A stretch of DNA of 64,000 nt from an uncultured Alphaproteobacteria bacterium (GTDB lineage Bacteria > Pseudomonadota > Alphaproteobacteria > RF32 > CAG-239), in contig CAKQRZ010000004.1 of assembly GCA_934271715.1 (NCBI GenBank), forward strand, positions 84,755 through 148,754, in the 5' to 3' direction. Below, piece after piece: positions 60,074 to 64,000 of this stretch. The first letter of the stretch is position 1, and each line of letters starts with the position of its first letter. Under the pieces are notes generated by a model. The model saw nothing but the letters and a program-made list of their open reading frames with translations, ran no database searches and had not been told where the DNA came from. The position numbers were made by a program, and so were the translations under genes.

Positions 60074-63000
60074 AGCAGATTTTGAAAAAGAACGGTCCGA
60101 ACGCAGCAGTTTGGCGACGGCTCAGCAGCGTTCGGCGGCTAATCCGCAAAAATCCGTTTGGGTGGAAGCCTCTGCCGGAACCGGAAAAACCAAAGTGCTT
60201 TCCGACCGCGTGCTGCGCTTGCTGCTGAGCGGGGTAAATCCGCAGCGCATACTGTGCTTAACCTATACCAAAGCGGCGGCGGTGCAAATGAATACCCGTA
60301 TTTCCGAACGCCTGAGCAAATGGTCGGTAATGGCGGAAGCCGATTTGGAAAAAAGCTTATACGATTTGCTGGGTACAGAAATCGGCAATGCGGAGCAGCA
60401 AAAAAAATATAAGCGGCGCGCCCGCACGTTGTTTGCTGTTTTGCTGGACACTCCTGGCGGCATAAAAATTCAGACTATTCACAGCTTTTGCCAAGAAGTG
60501 CTGAAGCGTTTTCCGCTGGAAGCCGGAATTTCCCCGTACTTTGATATTTTGGATGATGAAAGCGCGGGCGAAGCTTTGTCGCAGATACAGAAAGAGCTGC
60601 TGGAGCAGGCCGAATACGGCGCTGACAGTCCGCTTAAAGAAGCTTTGCAGTATTTGACCGAAAACTTAAGCGAATATTCTTTTCCGAAAGTGATGAAAAA
60701 CATCACGCTTAACCGCTCTAAAATCACGGACTTATTAAAAAATTACGCCCAAGCCGGAGACTATAGCCGGGCTTTGGCGCAAAATCTGCAGGTTTCGGTT
60801 AATGATACGGAAGAAAGCGTGATTGCCGATTTTATGGCAAATATAAACATAGCCGGATTGCGGGCAAATATTGCGGCGCTGCTGCATGGCGGCAAAACGG
60901 ACTGTGAACGCGCCGAAAAATTGGAACAGATTTTGCTCAGTAATCTCCGTTCGGAAGACTATTCTTTATATACGGAGGTTTTTCTGACGCAAAAAGGAAC
61001 GCTGCGCAAGCAGGCCGATAAAAAATCGGAAGCGGCGGATTCGCTTGTTACGGAGCGGATGCAGCAAGAGGGCGAACGGGTTTTGCAAAATGAAGATAAA
61101 ATCCGCAAAGTCCGCCTGTTCTGCGCCACTAAGGCGGTGTTTGCCATTGCCCGCGAGCTGACTGAACGCTATAATGCTTTTAAAAAGCAGCATTCGCGGC
61201 TGGACTATGAAGATTTGATTTTGATTACCCGCAACCTTTTGGCTGATGAAGCGGCGGCTTCGTGGGTGCTGTTTAAGCTGGACGGCGGCATAGACCATAT
61301 TTTGATTGATGAAGCGCAGGATACTTCGCCGAACCAATGGGAAATTGTAAAGTCGCTGAGCGCCGAGTTTTTTGCCGGTGCCGGAAGCTCTGAAAAAAAA
61401 CGCACGGTTTTTGCCGTGGGCGACCGCAAACAGTCTATTTACAGCTTTCAGGGCGCTGATCCGGATAAATTTGATACTATGTCAGAGCTTTTTGCCGAGC
61501 GTGCCGGAGATGATTTTCGCAAGGTAAATCTGGAAGTTTCATTCCGCTCCTCGGCGGCGGTACTGAATACGGTAAACGAGCTTTTTGCCAAGCCGGAAAA
61601 TTCTGCCGGAGTCACGGCAAAAGATGAAACGGTCAAGCATATTCCGTTCCGAGCCGGAGAGTTCGGCAAGGTGGAAATCTGGCCGCTGCTGGTTGCCGAG
61701 AAAAAAGAAAAATCGGATGAATATAATTTTCAGCCGGCGGTGGAGATGAGCAAGGAAATATCTGTAAAAACCCGCTTAGCCGTCAGGATTGCCGCCAAAA
61801 TTAAGGAGCTGGTGGAAAAAGAAAATCTGCATTACCGCGATATTATGGTGCTGGTGCAAACCCGCAGCAGCTTTGTGGATGAATTTATACGAGCCTGCAA
61901 GGAAGCCGGTGTCAATATCAGCGGCGCCGATAAATTGCGGCTGGGCGAACAGATTGCCGTGCAGGATTTAATTTCGCTGGGGCGCTTTCTGCTTTTAAAT
62001 AATGATGATTTGTCTTTGGCGGAAGTGCTTAAATCTCCGCTTTTCGGCCTGACGGATGACGATTTATTTAAGCTCTGCTATAACCGCGGCAATGCGCCTT
62101 TATGGTCTAAACTCGGCGATTTTCCTGAATATGCGGCGGTCTATAATGATTTGAAAACTTTGTCAAACATGCTGGACTTTGTGCGTCCTTATGAATTGTT
62201 TAACTATGTGCTGACAACCATGAACGGGCGCTATAAATTTACCGAGCGCATGGGAATGGAAGTAGAAGACGCTTTGGACGAGTTTATAAACCTGACGATT
62301 TCATATGAGCAGGAGCATGTGCCGAGCCTGCAGGGATTTATAGATTGGATTGGCCGCAGCGAAGTTGAAGTTAAGCGTGAAACCGAGCAGAAAGATACGG
62401 ACGCGGTGCGGCTGATGACGGTTCACGGCTCTAAAGGATTGCAGGCGCCGGTGGTGTTTTTGCCTGATACCGTGCGCATTAAGAATATCAAAAACGAGCA
62501 AGCCCTGCTTTGGGGGCGGGATATGGCTTATTATCCGCTGAACAGCGGCTGTTACGACCAAAATTGTACGGAAATAAAAAATGAAAACAGCAGCAAAGCT
62601 TTTGAAGAGTACCGCCGTTTGCTTTATGTGGCTCTGACCCGCGCCGAAGACCGGCTTTATATTTGCGGTTTCGCCGGAAAAGACGGAGCGGATAAGCGTT
62701 CGTGGTATGAGCTTTGCAAGCAGACTTTGCAGGAACACGGTCAGCCGTCCGGCGATAATTTTGAGATTCTGGAACCGGAAGTTATTGCAAAAAAGCCAGA
62801 TGAAAGTAGTCTGGCGCAAAATGCGGTTCCGGCTAAAGAAGAATGGATGAGCAGACCGGCTGAAACTGAATCTTTGCTGGCTAAGCCGTATACTCCGTCG
62901 CATTTGGATGAGGAGCAGGATGAAGATTCGGTTTCTCCGCTGCTGGAAAACGGAAATTTCTACCGCCGCGGTATTTTGATTCACAAGCTGCTGCAGTTTT

Positions 63001-63419
63001 TGCCGCAAAGCCGTGAAAACCGCGGAAATCTGCTGAGCGAATATCTGAATAAGAATGCCGAAGATTTTAGCGGACAACAGAAGCAGCAGATAAAGCAAGA
63101 AGTTTTGGCTTTGCTGGATAATCCGGAATTTGCTGAGATATTCGGCGAAAACTCCCGCGCCGAAGTGCCGGTAATCGGCGAGTCCGGCGGAAAAATTATT
63201 TCTGCTCAGCTGGATAGGCTGATTATTTTGCCGCAGAAAATCATGATTTTAGATTTCAAAACCAACCGTCCTGCCGCCAAAGATTTAGCTTCAACTTCGC
63301 CGGCCTATGTCAAACAGCTGGGCATATACGCCGAATTGCTGCGGAAAATATATCCCGATAAGCCGGTTGAAACCTACATTTTATGGACTAATGAAACCAG
63401 ATTGATGCGGGTTGGCTGA
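60063..63419 (+). CDS. addA: Double-strand break repair helicase AddA
   Basis: A 1118-residue UvrD-family helicase-nuclease. Walker A is VEASAGTGKTKVLSDRVLRLL; the DEAQDTSPNQWEIV, VGDRKQSIYSFQGADPDKF and VALTRAEDRLYICGF motifs give helicase motifs II, III and VI. The C-terminal nuclease centre is IMILDFKTNRPAAK. With AddB it makes the alphaproteobacterial RecBCD equivalent. Confidence 0.96.
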   Translation: MTTKADFEKERSERSSLATAQQRSAANPQKSVWVEASAGTGKTKVLSDRVLRLLLSGVNPQRILCLTYTKAAAVQMNTRISERLSKWSVMAEADLEKSLYDLLGTEIGNAEQQKKYKRRARTLFAVLLDTPGGIKIQTIHSFCQEVLKRFPLEAGISPYFDILDDESAGEALSQIQKELLEQAEYGADSPLKEALQYLTENLSEYSFPKVMKNITLNRSKITDLLKNYAQAGDYSRALAQNLQVSVNDTEESVIADFMANINIAGLRANIAALLHGGKTDCERAEKLEQILLSNLRSEDYSLYTEVFLTQKGTLRKQADKKSEAADSLVTERMQQEGERVLQNEDKIRKVRLFCATKAVFAIARELTERYNAFKKQHSRLDYEDLILITRNLLADEAAASWVLFKLDGGIDHILIDEAQDTSPNQWEIVKSLSAEFFAGAGSSEKKRTVFAVGDRKQSIYSFQGADPDKFDTMSELFAERAGDDFRKVNLEVSFRSSAAVLNTVNELFAKPENSAGVTAKDETVKHIPFRAGEFGKVEIWPLLVAEKKEKSDEYNFQPAVEMSKEISVKTRLAVRIAAKIKELVEKENLHYRDIMVLVQTRSSFVDEFIRACKEAGVNISGADKLRLGEQIAVQDLISLGRFLLLNNDDLSLAEVLKSPLFGLTDDDLFKLCYNRGNAPLWSKLGDFPEYAAVYNDLKTLSNMLDFVRPYELFNYVLTTMNGRYKFTERMGMEVEDALDEFINLTISYEQEHVPSLQGFIDWIGRSEVEVKRETEQKDTDAVRLMTVHGSKGLQAPVVFLPDTVRIKNIKNEQALLWGRDMAYYPLNSGCYDQNCTEIKNENSSKAFEEYRRLLYVALTRAEDRLYICGFAGKDGADKRSWYELCKQTLQEHGQPSGDNFEILEPEVIAKKPDESSLAQNAVPAKEEWMSRPAETESLLAKPYTPSHLDEEQDEDSVSPLLENGNFYRRGILIHKLLQFLPQSRENRGNLLSEYLNKNAEDFSGQQKQQIKQEVLALLDNPEFAEIFGENSRAEVPVIGESGGKIISAQLDRLIILPQKIMILDFKTNRPAAKDLASTSPAYVKQLGIYAELLRKIYPDKPVETYILWTNETRLMRVG

Positions 63420-63513
63420 AAAATTTGTTGTCTTATTTGCTAATAGTCTTTAATATTGGCAAAAATAAGACTATATAGAAGTTATCGTTTTTATAAAAGT
63501 AAGGAGAAAAATT

Positions 63514-63831
63514 ATGACACAACCATTAACCGACAACCAGTTTTCAGAGAATGTTTTAAATTCTAAAGGGCTTGTTTTGGTGGATTTTTGGGCAGAGTGG
63601 TGCGGTCCGTGCCGTCAGCTGGGACCTATTTTGGAAGCCATTGACGAGGAAATGGGCAGCGATGTTACCATTTATAAAATGAATGTTGATGATTCGCCGG
63701 AAACAGCCAGCCAGTTCGGCATCCGCAGCATTCCGACTATGTTCTTGTTCAAGGACGGCAAACAGGTAGATACTAAAGTCGGGCTGAACACTCAGTCAAC
63801 AATTTCTTCATGGATTGAATCCTATAAATAA
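63514..63831 (+). CDS. trxA: Thioredoxin
   Basis: A 105-residue thioredoxin with active site WCGPC (residues 28-32) in VDFWAEWCGPCRQLGP and the cis-proline SIPTMFLF. AAGGAG lies 8 bases upstream. An imperfect hairpin (63428-63470) sits between addA and trxA. It follows addBA, as is common in alphaproteobacteria. It may also reduce the FTR-like or DsbA-like partners, which is speculation. Confidence 0.96.
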   Translation: MTQPLTDNQFSENVLNSKGLVLVDFWAEWCGPCRQLGPILEAIDEEMGSDVTIYKMNVDDSPETASQFGIRSIPTMFLFKDGKQVDTKVGLNTQSTISSWIESYK

Positions 63832-63855
63832 GATATATAAAAAATCTTAAAATTT

Positions 63856-63890
63856 TACCTCTGATAAGTCCATATTTCAGAGGTATTTTT
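63856..63890 (+). terminator. Terminator of trxA
   Basis: TACCTCTGA (63856-63864) pairs with TCAGAGGTA (63877-63885), followed by five T. Confidence 0.85.
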
Positions 63891-63914
63891 GTATAAAAAC
63901 AAATAGTTAGGCAA

Positions 63915-63955
63915 AGAAAAAGTGTGTAAAAATAACGGTCGTTTTTTTTACACAC
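63915..63955 (-). terminator. Terminator for a minus-strand gene beyond the window
   Basis: GTGTGTAAAAA pairs with TTTTTACACAC (about 63922-63954), and on the minus strand it runs into TTTTTCTTT. No gene precedes it inside the window on that strand, so its gene lies to the right of 64000. Confidence 0.6.
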
Positions 63956-64000
63956 AAAAACGAGGCTTTCCGAAATGTTACAGAAATGTGAAAAAATGGC

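Noticed and set aside
62301..63098. Reverse ORF of 265 codons inside addA
   Set aside because: addA has full helicase and nuclease motifs on the plus strand. The reverse frame has no ribosome site and no motif.
1..64000. CRISPR arrays
   Set aside because: No regularly spaced direct repeats of 23-47 bases and no cas genes were seen.

Overview
The window reads as chromosome from an AT-leaning alphaproteobacterium, probably an uncultured host-associated lineage. Alphaproteobacterial signatures include the order mnmE-mnmG-rsmG-parA-parB, rluD next to rpoH, addB-addA-trxA, and an F0 cluster with separate b and b' subunits (atpI-B-E-F'-F). The exact order or genus cannot be fixed from the sequence alone.

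Left end (1-2.75 kb): a clipped small membrane gene; a type II restriction-modification pair closely resembling NgoMIV (G^CCGGC); then tRNA-Thr(GGU) followed by a second copy of its 5' half. This block is much more AT-rich than the rest and looks acquired. 2.75-11.8 kb: a coiled-coil membrane protein, dusB, trkA, typA and two uncharacterised genes, one with an HExxH metallopeptidase motif. 11.9-22.2 kb: tRNA-modification genes mnmE and mnmG, a PHP phosphatase, rsmG, chromosome segregation genes parA and parB with three parS sites buried inside mnmE, mnmG and rsmG, a mini ferredoxin-thioredoxin-reductase-like protein, and dnaE. A 10-base motif (TGTATTTAAA) recurs nine times in the parS/parAB segment.

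22.2-31.2 kb: a membrane protein, a Spy-like periplasmic protein preceded by the stump of an ECF sigma factor, and a five-gene minus-strand operon built around a VirD4/TraG-type coupling ATPase, with no relaxase or VirB gene nearby. 31.3-48.1 kb: rluD, rpoH, an RND efflux operon (adaptor, pump, outer-membrane lipoprotein), a lipoprotein, a GST, a periplasmic binding protein, a MinD/FlhG-like ATPase, a J-domain/SH3 membrane protein, tgt, a LOG-family protein, an ABC exporter and fba.

48.1-50.3 kb is the most unusual stretch. It holds two type IV pilin-like genes with an almost identical N-terminal DNA cassette and divergent C-termini, a leader repeat in two copies, a (TC)8 tract that puts one pilin out of frame with its own ribosome binding site (probably phase-variable), and a structured RNA of about 200 nt with its own promoter and terminator.

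50.3-55.1 kb: a minus-strand operon running from a small membrane protein through xerD, dciA and a DsbA-like gene to atpI, B, E, F' and F. 55.2-64 kb: aroK, rph, rdgB, addB, addA and trxA on the plus strand.
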